From: Gemmatimonadota bacterium
Lineage (GTDB): Bacteria; Gemmatimonadota; Gemmatimonadetes; Palauibacterales; Palauibacteraceae
DNA: 19,701 nucleotides
Assembly (NCBI GenBank): GCA_030601615.1
Contig: JAUVTH010000009.1
Span: forward strand, 1 to 19,701
Direction: 5' to 3'
A program made the translations under genes and the position numbers. Position 1 is the stretch's first letter. Each line of letters opens with the position of its first letter. The notes under the pieces are model-generated. The model was not told where the DNA came from, did no database searches, and worked only from the letters and a program-made list of their open reading frames with translations. Below, piece after piece: positions 13,189 to 19,701 of this stretch.

Positions 13189-14157
13189 ATGAATCGAGTC
13201 GCCCTGTTCGCCCACGAAGCCTGCAGTGCTCATGACACGGGCTGGGAGCACCCGGAGCACCAGGGGCGCCTCAGAGCCGTAATGTCGGCGCTCGGAAAGG
13301 CCCTTCCCGAGCTCAACGATCGGGTGGAGCCGCTGCATGCGGAGCCCGCCACCGAGGAGATCCTTCTCAGGGTTCATTCCCTCGAGCACGTGAAAACCGT
13401 GCGCCGGGTCTGCGAGCAGGCCGCGACGGAGAAGACGATCCTCCGCCTGGACCCGGATACGGCGGTTTCGGGCCGTTCGTGGGAAGCTGCGCTGGGAGCA
13501 TGCGGCGCCGCCGTCGACGCCACGCGGTGGGTCAGCCGCGGCGAAGGGTCGTCGGCTTTCTGCCCCGTCCGTCCGCCGGGCCACCACGCCACGCGCGACC
13601 GCGCCATGGGCTTCTGCCTGTTCAACAGCGTGGCTGTGGCCGCCCGGAGCGCTCTCGCCGAGGGCCTTGCTGAGCGCGTTCTTATCGTCGATTGGGACGT
13701 ACACCACGGGAACGGCACACAGGACATCTTCTACGAAGACGCGGATGTCTTCTACCTGTCGATGCATCAACACCCGCTGTACCCCGGCACCGGATCGCGA
13801 GAGGAGCGCGGAAGGGGCGCCGGTGCCGGAACCACCCTGAACGTACCCTGCCCGCCGGGGCTCGCGCCGCAGGCCTATGTGGAGGCCCTCCTCGAGGGAG
13901 TGGACCAGGCGGCGACATTCGAGCCGGAGGTGGTATTCATCTCCGCCGGGTTCGATTCGGCGCGCGACGACCCGATAGGCGGCTTCACTCTCGAGCCGGA
14001 ACACTTCGCCCTGCTCACGCGCGAGGTGATCGACCGGACTCGCGCGTCGGCGGATGGGCGGGTCGTGTCACTTCTGGAGGGAGGCTACAACCCGCCGGAG
14101 CTCGGACGCTGTGTGACCGCACACGTCACAGCGCTAACCGAGGCGGCCGGCAATTGA
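13189..14157 (+). CDS. Histone-deacetylase-like amidohydrolase (class II HDAC/acetylpolyamine type)
   Basis: A 322-residue zinc deacetylase of the arginase/deacetylase fold. The family opening HDTGWEHPEHQGRL is present. The catalytic set is complete: tandem His in RPPGHHATRDRAMGFC, the zinc ligands Asp and His in IVDWDVHHGNGTQDIFY, the third zinc Asp in ISAGFDSARDDPIGG, and the transition-state Tyr in LLEGGYNPPELG. Bacterial members deacetylate proteins, polyamines or small amides; the substrate cannot be read here. I choose the ATG at 13189 because it starts the family-like MNRVALFAHE; its GGAG is unusually close. The in-frame ATG at 13144 would overlap the start codon of the divergent lipoprotein gene and has no ribosome binding site. 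A -10-like TACATT (13135-13140) would give a transcript starting near 13147. It is the first gene of a three-gene operon with a dipeptide epimerase 20 bases downstream. Confidence 0.93.
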   Translation: MNRVALFAHEACSAHDTGWEHPEHQGRLRAVMSALGKALPELNDRVEPLHAEPATEEILLRVHSLEHVKTVRRVCEQAATEKTILRLDPDTAVSGRSWEAALGACGAAVDATRWVSRGEGSSAFCPVRPPGHHATRDRAMGFCLFNSVAVAARSALAEGLAERVLIVDWDVHHGNGTQDIFYEDADVFYLSMHQHPLYPGTGSREERGRGAGAGTTLNVPCPPGLAPQAYVEALLEGVDQAATFEPEVVFISAGFDSARDDPIGGFTLEPEHFALLTREVIDRTRASADGRVVSLLEGGYNPPELGRCVTAHVTALTEAAGN

Positions 14158-14177
14158 GTCTGCACATGAGAGGAACG

Positions 14178-15203
14178 ATGAAGATCTTCTGGGAGACGTT
14201 CACGATACAGCCGAAGCACCCGTTCAAGATCAGCCGCACGACGGGCCACGAAGCAGGCGCGGAGCGCGTGTGGGTGCATATCGAGTGTGACGGTGTCGAA
14301 GGCTGGGGCGAGGCGGATCCCAATTCGTATTACGGAGAGAGCGCCGACACCGTGATCGCTGCTCTCGAGCAGATGCGTCCTGTCATCGAGGCGGCACGCG
14401 GGCCGGAGGCTCTCGAGAGCATCGAGCGAGACATCGAGAGAGCAGTCAACCACAGCGGCTCGGCACGCGCTGCCGTGAGCACGGCGCTGCACGACCTGGT
14501 GGGCAAGCGGGCCGGCCTTCCCCTGTGGAAAATGTGGGGACTGAGTCCTGCCGAAGCTCCTCCAAGCTCGTTCACGATCGGCATCGATGAGCCCGACGTC
14601 CTGCGGCGGAAAGTCGAGGAAGCCGCGGACTATCCGATTCTCAAAGTCAAACTTGGCACGGACCGGGACGAGGAAGTGCTCCGCATCATTCGCGAAGGCG
14701 CTGGCGACAAAGTACTGCGGGTTGACGCGAATGCGGCCTGGGAAGCCGAGGAAGCGCTCGAGAAGATCGCCATGCTCGCGGATTTCGGAGTGGAGTTCGT
14801 GGAACAGCCGCTTCCCCCGGCCGACCGGGACGGGTACCGGTTTCTGCACGGGAAGTCGGTCCTGCCGGTGATCGTGGACGAGTCCTGCGTCAACAGCTCG
14901 GACATCCCCGGCCTGGTGGGGCTGGCAGATGGGATCAACATCAAGCTGGCCAAGTGCGGCGGACCGCGTGAAGGCCTGCGGATGATACACACGGCGCGAT
15001 CGTGCGGCCTCCAGGTGATGATGGGGTGCATGCTGGAGTCCACTCTAGGTATCGCGCCCGCGGCCCACCTGGCGTCTCTCCTCGACTACGCCGATCTGGA
15101 CGGCGCCGCGCTCCTGGCCGCGGACCCGTTCGTGGGCCCCGGGCTCCAGGGAGCGGAAATCCGTGTCGGCGATGGACCGGGCCTGGGGGTCGAGCGAGCG
15201 TGA
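14178..15203 (+). CDS. Dipeptide epimerase (enolase superfamily, L-Ala-D/L-Glu epimerase type)
   Basis: A 341-residue enolase-superfamily enzyme of the muconate-cycloisomerase/dipeptide-epimerase group. The N-terminal capping domain has HPFKISRTTGHEAGAERVWV and GWGEADPNSYYGES. The barrel carries the base KxK motif in ILKVKLGTDRDEE, the metal ligands in VLRVDANAAW, VEFVEQPLP and VIVDESC, and the opposing acid-base Lys in INIKLAKCGG. The C-terminal MMGCMLESTLGIAPAAHLASL and DLDGAALLAADPF are typical of the dipeptide-epimerase branch. Such enzymes epimerise dipeptides, often L-Ala-D-Glu from murein recycling, though many act on other dipeptides; which one applies here is inference. The ATG at 14178 has GAGAGGA upstream. 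It lies 20 bases after the amidohydrolase and its stop overlaps the next start (GTGA at 15200-15203), so the three genes are translationally linked. Confidence 0.92.
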   Translation: MKIFWETFTIQPKHPFKISRTTGHEAGAERVWVHIECDGVEGWGEADPNSYYGESADTVIAALEQMRPVIEAARGPEALESIERDIERAVNHSGSARAAVSTALHDLVGKRAGLPLWKMWGLSPAEAPPSSFTIGIDEPDVLRRKVEEAADYPILKVKLGTDRDEEVLRIIREGAGDKVLRVDANAAWEAEEALEKIAMLADFGVEFVEQPLPPADRDGYRFLHGKSVLPVIVDESCVNSSDIPGLVGLADGINIKLAKCGGPREGLRMIHTARSCGLQVMMGCMLESTLGIAPAAHLASLLDYADLDGAALLAADPFVGPGLQGAEIRVGDGPGLGVERA

Positions 15204-16351
15204 AGCTGCTGCAGGTCCTTGGGCTGGCCGCGCTCCTCCTCTTCCTGCTCGCACGCCCGGGAGCTGGACAGGCGATCCGAGGCACGCTCCTGGAGGAAGG
15301 CACGGATCAGCCCATTCCCGGTGCGTTCGTCGTTCTGCAGGACTCCGTTGGCCTGGCCGTGTCGACTACTCTCACGGGTTCGGCGGGCACCTGGCTGCTG
15401 CGCGCGCCCCGGGCGGGCACATACCGCGTCCGGGCCGACCGCATCGGGTACGCGAGCTCCACCTCGGAGCCCCTCAGCGTCGCCGCGGGGGAAACGATCG
15501 TGCATCGCCTGGTCGTTGCCGTAGCCCCCGTTGGTCTCAGCGAGCTTGCGGTGGAGGGTGCGGGCGGACAGTGCGAGGTCATGCGTGAAGAGAGCCTCGC
15601 CATCTACCGCGTGTGGGAGGAGGCGCGCAAGGCCCTGGCGGCGATCGTGTGGACAGGGCAGCAGCAGTACTACCGGTTCGACGCCGTGCACTTCCAGCGG
15701 ATGCTCGATGCCAAAGGCATGCCGACCAGCTTAGCGGAGTACGAGGAGGTGCGGTATTTCGGTCGGCACCCGTTCCGCTCGATCCCCACGCGGGACCTGA
15801 TACTCGGCGGGTTCGTGCAGAGGATTGCGGGTTCTGTGCAGTACTATGGCCCCGACGCCGATGTGATGCTGTCCAGTGACTTCCTGCGTCGGCACTGTTT
15901 CCGACTTGTCAGCACGGACGAGACCGAGCTGGTGGGGCTCAACTTCGAGCCGGTAGATGACTCGCGGGTCATCGACATTTCAGGGACCATGTGGCTCAAC
16001 GGCGAGAGCTCGGAGCTACGCCGCCTCGACTTCCGGTACGAGAACCTCGACCTCCACGTCGACACGAAGCGACTCGGCGGCACGGTCGAATTCGCCCGCC
16101 TGCCCTCGGGAGCGTGGATCGTGCAACACTGGGCGATTCGCGTTCCGGTCATCGAGATGGGGCCACCGCGCACGAGCAGCGGGGGCCGGGTTCTGCCACG
16201 GCGCCGCGTGCTCACCGGTATCGACGAGGGCGGCGGGCAGGTCACGGCAGTCTTCCTGACCAGCCGCCTCGCGGGCTCGGCTTCGACGGACACGCTGCCC
16301 GTCCGCCCTCCCGCGGATTCCCTGATCGTCCGTTTCCCCTTGCGAGATTAG
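15200..16351 (+). CDS. Secreted carboxypeptidase-regulatory-like domain protein, 383 aa
   Basis: The GTG start overlaps the stop of the epimerase, giving likely translational coupling. Residues 1-24 are a Sec signal peptide (KLLQVLGLAALLLFLLARPGAGQA). Residues 25-108 form a carboxypeptidase-regulatory-like beta-sandwich: IRGTLLEEGTDQPIPGAFVVLQDS, WLLRAPRAGTYRVRADRIGYAS, and LSVAAGETIVHRLVV. Such domains often sit ahead of surface proteins. The remaining 270 residues are a domain I do not recognise, with two cysteines (about residues 125 and 233) and many beta-strand-like runs such as ELRRLDFRYENLDLHVD. No catalytic motif is evident. It is probably a periplasmic or outer-surface protein serving the same process as the two enzymes before it. 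Two other envelope proteins in this window also lack a named family. Confidence 0.86.
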   Translation: MKLLQVLGLAALLLFLLARPGAGQAIRGTLLEEGTDQPIPGAFVVLQDSVGLAVSTTLTGSAGTWLLRAPRAGTYRVRADRIGYASSTSEPLSVAAGETIVHRLVVAVAPVGLSELAVEGAGGQCEVMREESLAIYRVWEEARKALAAIVWTGQQQYYRFDAVHFQRMLDAKGMPTSLAEYEEVRYFGRHPFRSIPTRDLILGGFVQRIAGSVQYYGPDADVMLSSDFLRRHCFRLVSTDETELVGLNFEPVDDSRVIDISGTMWLNGESSELRRLDFRYENLDLHVDTKRLGGTVEFARLPSGAWIVQHWAIRVPVIEMGPPRTSSGGRVLPRRRVLTGIDEGGGQVTAVFLTSRLAGSASTDTLPVRPPADSLIVRFPLRD

Positions 16352-16355
16352 ATGA

Positions 16356-16384
16356 TAGTGTGCCGCGCGACGCTCGACACACTA
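16356..16384. terminator. Inverted repeat between the secreted-protein gene and priA
   Basis: TAGTGTG (16356-16362) and CACACTA (16378-16384) make a perfect seven-base stem with a 15-base loop in the 55-base gap between convergent genes. No T-tract follows on either strand. Candidate bidirectional terminator. Confidence 0.4.
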
Positions 16385-16406
16385 CGTTATCGCGGCGCCG
16401 TACGCC

Positions 16407-18674
16407 TCAGAGCAACGCCTCGGGATCGCGGTCGATCTCGAGCCGGAGACCACTGGCCGGCTGTGAGTGGTGGCGCGCCAGGTGCCGGATCAGTCGACCT
16501 AGATTCGCAGGCCGGGTGCCCTTCAGCAGGAAGTGCCACCTCCAGCGTCCCCGGATGCGATCGATCGGGCACGGGGCCGGACCCACGACGTCAACGTCAT
16601 CCATCTCGTACCTGGTGACCACGTCACGGGCTGTGCCCGCCACGAGGTCGGCCGCTTCAGCGACGCGCTCCTCGGACGTACCGGAGACGATCAGGTTGAC
16701 CAGGCGCCTGTGCGGCGGATAGCCGGGATCCCCGCGGTCCTCCAGCTCTTGTTCGGCGAACGCTTCATAGTCGTGCTCGACAGCAGCCCGAAGAACGGGG
16801 TGGTGCGGCCGCGCCGTCTGCACGACTACCTCGCCCGGCTCCTCGCCTCTACCTGCCCGTCCGGCGACCTGGGCCAACAACTGGAACGTGCGCTCGGCCG
16901 CCCGGAAGTCGGGCAGGTTGAGGCCGACGTCAGCGTTGATCACGCCGACGAGTGTGACTCCGGGGAAGTCGAGTCCCTTGGCGATCATCTGGGTGCCGAG
17001 GAGGATGTCGACTTCGCGCCGCCGCATCTGTTCCAGCAGACGGCTGTGGGCTCCCTTGCTGCCCGTGGTGTCGAAGTCCATCCTGAGCACCCTCGCCGTG
17101 GGAAAGAGCTCGGCGACGCGCTTCTCCACCTGCTCTGTGCCAATACCCGTGAAGGTGAGCTCCTGCTCTGCGCACTCGCTGCATCGGTCGGGCACCGCAC
17201 GCTGGTGCCCACAGTGGTGGCACACCAGGCGGGCCCGGGCCCGGTGGAAGGTCAACGAGACGTTGCATGCCGGGCAGCTCCACACGTGCCCGCAGGCCGA
17301 ACACTGGAGGAATGTGGAGTATCCGCGCCGATTGAGAAGGAGGATGCTCTGCTCTCCCCTTTGCAGACGAGTCGACACGGCCTCCCGCAGTCGCGGGGTG
17401 ACGATGGTTTGTGGCGTCTCGCCAGCTTCCACGGCCTTCGCCCTCACCTTGCACAGGTCCACCACTTCGACCGCCGGAAGCGAGTGCGGAGTCGCTCTCT
17501 CCGGAAGCTCGAACAGCGAGTACCGTCCGTTCTGCGCGTTGTGCCACGACTCCAGGGAGGGCGTTGCGGACCCGAGGAGCACGAGCGCTCCCTCCAACCT
17601 CCCTCGCACCGCGGCGAGGGCGCGGGCGTGGTAGCGCGGCGTGTCCGACTGCTTGTATGACCCGTCGTGCTCCTCGTCGAGGATGATCACCCCGAGGTCG
17701 GGCACGGGCGCGAAGATGGCCGAACGGGTCCCGATCACAACCTGTCGCTCGCCCGCCTTCAGCGATCGCCACGCATCGTGTCGTTCACCGACCGAGAGGG
17801 CGGAGTGAAGAACCGCGACGCCATCACCGAATGCAGCACGAAAACGTTGCACGGTCTGCGGTGTCAGCGCGATCTCCGGCACGAGAACGATCGCTGACCG
17901 GCCGCGTTCGAGTACGCTCTCGATGAGCCGCAGGTACACCACGGTCTTGCCGGAACCCGTGACCCCGCGCAACAACGCCACTCCGGGGTCCGGGCGCCGC
18001 GCCGAAGTAGTGAGGCCCGCCAACACCTCGATCTGTTTCGCATTCAGGCGCTGCGGGAGTTCCACGTCTTCACCGCTTCCGGCGAACGGGTCGCGACTCA
18101 CAGTCTCCATGACGATCCTGGCGAGCCCTCGATCGACGAGGCTGCCCAGCACGGCGCGGCTGTAACCGTAATGGCTCTCGAGGTGCGCGACGGCGGCGGA
18201 GCCCCCGATGGCCTCGAGGGTCTCGAACGCCTCTCTCTGCCTGCGCGCCCGCCCGAAGAGGGCGTCCCGCTCGATCAACGTGGGTGCTTCTCCGACGATC
18301 TCGACCACCTGGCGCTTCAGCTCGGCAGTGCCGGCCGGCTGCCTTTCGCTGAGTAGTCCCGGAGGAAGAGCGGCCCGATACACGAGGCCCGGCGGCGCAG
18401 CGTAGTAGTGGGACGTCCAGCGGCACAGGTCGAGCAGGGGGGGTGAAAGCACCGGCTCGTCGTCGAGCAGTTCGGTCACGTCCTTTACCTGTCGGTCCGG
18501 CGGCGTGTCGGCTATCGCGGCCAGGATTCCGATCTCGCGTCGCCGTCCGAATGGCACGCGAACCCGAGCCCCGGGAACTGCACCTACTTCCAGGTGCGGC
18601 GGAACGCGGTACACGAAGGTCTGGAACACGGGCCGTGGGAGGGCGACGTGGCAGAACACGGCCGAGGGCGTCAC
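16407..18674 (-). CDS. priA: Primosomal protein N', replication-restart helicase PriA
   Basis: A 755-residue PriA, near the family's usual length. The N-terminal 3'-DNA-binding domain starts with VALPRPVFQTFVYRVP. Walker A is GVTGSGKT (residues 237-244) and the Walker B/DEAH box is ILDEEHDGSYKQ (DEEH 333-336). GTRSAIFAP, LLGSATPSLES and, later, GTQMIAKGLDFPGVTLVGVINAD and QVAGRAGR are helicase motifs. Eight zinc-binding cysteines are present as CSACGHVWSCPAC and CHHCGHQRAVPDRCSEC (458, 461, 467, 470, 485, 488, 498, 501). PriA rebuilds replication forks at stalled or recombined DNA by loading the replicative helicase. The start at GTG 18674 is chosen because GGAG precedes it by six bases; a GTG five codons earlier (18689) is an alternative. 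It is divergent from the HNH gene and converges on the secreted-protein gene. Confidence 0.96.
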   Translation of the reverse strand: MTPSAVFCHVALPRPVFQTFVYRVPPHLEVGAVPGARVRVPFGRRREIGILAAIADTPPDRQVKDVTELLDDEPVLSPPLLDLCRWTSHYYAAPPGLVYRAALPPGLLSERQPAGTAELKRQVVEIVGEAPTLIERDALFGRARRQREAFETLEAIGGSAAVAHLESHYGYSRAVLGSLVDRGLARIVMETVSRDPFAGSGEDVELPQRLNAKQIEVLAGLTTSARRPDPGVALLRGVTGSGKTVVYLRLIESVLERGRSAIVLVPEIALTPQTVQRFRAAFGDGVAVLHSALSVGERHDAWRSLKAGERQVVIGTRSAIFAPVPDLGVIILDEEHDGSYKQSDTPRYHARALAAVRGRLEGALVLLGSATPSLESWHNAQNGRYSLFELPERATPHSLPAVEVVDLCKVRAKAVEAGETPQTIVTPRLREAVSTRLQRGEQSILLLNRRGYSTFLQCSACGHVWSCPACNVSLTFHRARARLVCHHCGHQRAVPDRCSECAEQELTFTGIGTEQVEKRVAELFPTARVLRMDFDTTGSKGAHSRLLEQMRRREVDILLGTQMIAKGLDFPGVTLVGVINADVGLNLPDFRAAERTFQLLAQVAGRAGRGEEPGEVVVQTARPHHPVLRAAVEHDYEAFAEQELEDRGDPGYPPHRRLVNLIVSGTSEERVAEAADLVAGTARDVVTRYEMDDVDVVGPAPCPIDRIRGRWRWHFLLKGTRPANLGRLIRHLARHHSQPASGLRLEIDRDPEALL

Positions 18675-18690
18675 GCGGCTCTCCGGCACC

Positions 18691-18720
18691 TTGACGCCCC
18701 GCTCGCGCCTCGCCTAAACT
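18691..18720 (+). promoter_or_regulatory. Candidate sigma-70 promoter of the HNH-tatA genes
   Basis: TTGACG (18691-18696) and TAAACT (18715-18720) with an 18-base spacer. Transcription would start near 18727, just ahead of AGGAGGT (18734-18740). The promoter abuts the start of the divergent priA gene. Confidence 0.6.
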
Positions 18721-18752
18721 GCTGCGACAGAACAGGAGGTCGACTCAGGTTC

Positions 18753-19301
18753 ATGGGTTGTCTCGCACTCAACGCGTCTTTCGAGCCGCTGACGGTAATC
18801 TCAGTCCGCCGGGCGCTTCGCCTCGTGATCGATCGCAAGGCGGAAGCGCTGGAAGTGGATGAGGAGCGTCCGTTCCGTTCGGAGTCCGCCCACTATCCAG
18901 CTCCCGTCGTGATCCGGCTGGTTAGCTACGTACATGTTCCGCGCCGCCTCCGTCGCCAGGTCACCAACACGTTCCTGTTCGCCCGGGACGGGTACAGCTG
19001 CCAGTACTGCGGGCGTCACCGCCGTGACCTCGGGTACCGGGAGTCGCTGACGCGGGATCACATCGTGCCCCTTTCCCGTGGCGGAAACAACCGGTGGACG
19101 AACGTCGTCACCTCGTGCAGCCGGTGCAATCTCCGCAAAGGGAATCGCCTGCCGAGCGAGTGCGGCATGCGTCTTCGTACGGATCCGGCCGAACCCAACG
19201 ACGTCGAGCTCGTCTGGGCGGTTCGCCGCGTGACGCCGATTCAGGTACGTTACATAAGGATGTTCTACGGAGAGGAAGTACTCCGCCTTCTGTCTCACTG
19301 A
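18753..19301 (+). CDS. HNH endonuclease family protein
   Basis: A 182-residue protein whose C-terminal half is an HNH (beta-beta-alpha metal) nuclease domain. It reads LFARDGYSCQYCG (75-87, first CxxC at Cys83/Cys86), LTRDHIVPLSRGG (99-111) with the catalytic DH pair at 102-103, NRWTNVVTSCSRCNLRKG with the metal-side Asn and second CxxC (Cys122/Cys125), and a final helix. The two CxxC pairs form a structural zinc site. The N-terminal 70 residues (LALNASFEPLTVISVRRALRLVI) match a widespread chromosomal family of McrA-like HNH proteins with unknown targets. The ATG at 18753 follows a strong AGGAGGT at the rather long distance of 12 bases. It is probably co-transcribed with the tat gene 15 bases downstream. 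It stands alone among core genes, with no partner suggesting restriction or an intron. Confidence 0.93.
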   Translation: MGCLALNASFEPLTVISVRRALRLVIDRKAEALEVDEERPFRSESAHYPAPVVIRLVSYVHVPRRLRRQVTNTFLFARDGYSCQYCGRHRRDLGYRESLTRDHIVPLSRGGNNRWTNVVTSCSRCNLRKGNRLPSECGMRLRTDPAEPNDVELVWAVRRVTPIQVRYIRMFYGEEVLRLLSH

Positions 19302-19316
19302 GCGGGGCCGCGCGCC

Positions 19317-19701
19317 ATGGGTCTCGGTTCTATTGGCATCTCTGAGCTCGTGGTCATCTTCACGATCGTCCTGGTGTTCTTCGGTCCCAAGCGGTTCCCG
19401 GAGATCGCCCGCTCGATGGGCTCCGCCATGCGAGAATTCCGCCGCAGCCTGAACCAGATACAGCGCGAGTTGGAAGAAGTGGATCCCACTCGGGATCTTC
19501 CCGGCCGGGATCTCCTGAAGGACATCCGTGCGGGGAAGCCCGGCAACTGGCTGGATCCGAACAAGCTCTCCGGCCAGGAAACAGAACGGCCTCCCGGAGA
19601 TCGGAGCGCTCCCGAACCGTCGGGACCCCAGGTCACCGGGGAGTCGGCCGCCGCGGAGCAGTTTCCGATGTTCGATGTAGAGGATTCGGAGGCGCCGGCA
19701 G
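19317..19701 (+). CDS. Twin-arginine translocase subunit TatA/TatB (partial)
   Basis: The gene runs off the end of the window; 128 residues are visible. The protein starts with one membrane helix (GISELVVIFTIVLVFFGPKRFPEIARSMG, residues about 7-35) including the Glu near the beginning and the FGPKRFPE hinge typical of the family. An amphipathic helix follows (AMREFRRSLNQIQRELEEVD), then a long Pro/Glu-rich tail. TatA/TatB proteins carry folded, twin-arginine-signal proteins across the inner membrane. The tail is longer than in classical TatA, and the early Glu is closer to TatB, so the TatA or TatB label stays open. It begins 15 bases after the HNH gene, with only a weak GGGG upstream. Confidence 0.93.
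   Translation, partial: MGLGSIGISELVVIFTIVLVFFGPKRFPEIARSMGSAMREFRRSLNQIQRELEEVDPTRDLPGRDLLKDIRAGKPGNWLDPNKLSGQETERPPGDRSAPEPSGPQVTGESAAAEQFPMFDVEDSEAPA

Noticed and set aside
12961..14004. 347-codon open frame on the minus strand across the amidohydrolase gene
   Set aside because: Opposite the catalytic motifs of the deacetylase-like gene; no protein family resemblance.
16533..17660. 375-codon open frame on the plus strand inside priA
   Set aside because: It lies entirely opposite the helicase and zinc regions of PriA; shadow of a GC-rich gene.
18753..19301. HNH gene as part of a restriction system, intron or intein
   Set aside because: There is no methyltransferase, reverse transcriptase, splicing motif or repeat around it; it sits among core genes.

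Overview
This window reads as an ordinary chromosomal stretch of a GC-rich, Gram-negative-type bacterium. It holds 19 protein genes (two cut by the window edges), closely packed on both strands. There are no RNA genes, mobile elements, CRISPR arrays or phage genes that I can recognise. The envelope genes (an outer-membrane barrel, a lipoprotein, secreted proteins, a Tat component) point to a two-membrane cell. The mix of a bacterial SUI1/YciH factor, a RemA/DUF370-like protein, carboxypeptidase-regulatory-like surface proteins and a short RpoD-like sigma factor would fit Gemmatimonadota or a neighbouring phylum. That placement is inference from gene content, not from a marker gene.

Left part (1-3536): the C-terminal end of DNA polymerase I; a convergent secreted protein of unknown function; a divergent SUI1/eIF1-like factor ending in a clear intrinsic terminator; and a three-gene co-directional cluster (four-helix membrane protein, small membrane-anchored coiled-coil protein, DUF1801 protein).

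Centre (3558-12091): on the minus strand a RemA-like gene followed by a large outer-membrane barrel gene; divergent from these, a MaeB-type malic enzyme with a phosphotransacetylase-like C-terminal domain, then an HD-superfamily phosphohydrolase whose leader could fold over its own ribosome binding site. A PP2C protein phosphatase converges on the HD gene and is divergent from a short RpoD-like sigma factor, with recognisable promoters for both between them.

Right part (12102-19701): a putative lipoprotein is divergent from a three-gene operon of a class II histone-deacetylase-like amidohydrolase, an enolase-superfamily dipeptide epimerase and a secreted carboxypeptidase-regulatory-like protein. 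PriA converges on this operon and is divergent from an HNH nuclease gene, followed by a TatA/TatB-type gene that runs off the end.

No gap between genes exceeds 300 bases; the longest are 10989-11221 and 6198-6407. I did not find an obvious new multi-gene system such as a defence island. The items most worth a second look are the HD-gene leader, the deacetylase/epimerase/secreted-protein operon, probable leaderless transcripts, inverted repeats that contain stop codons at gene ends, and several conserved-looking but unnamed envelope genes.
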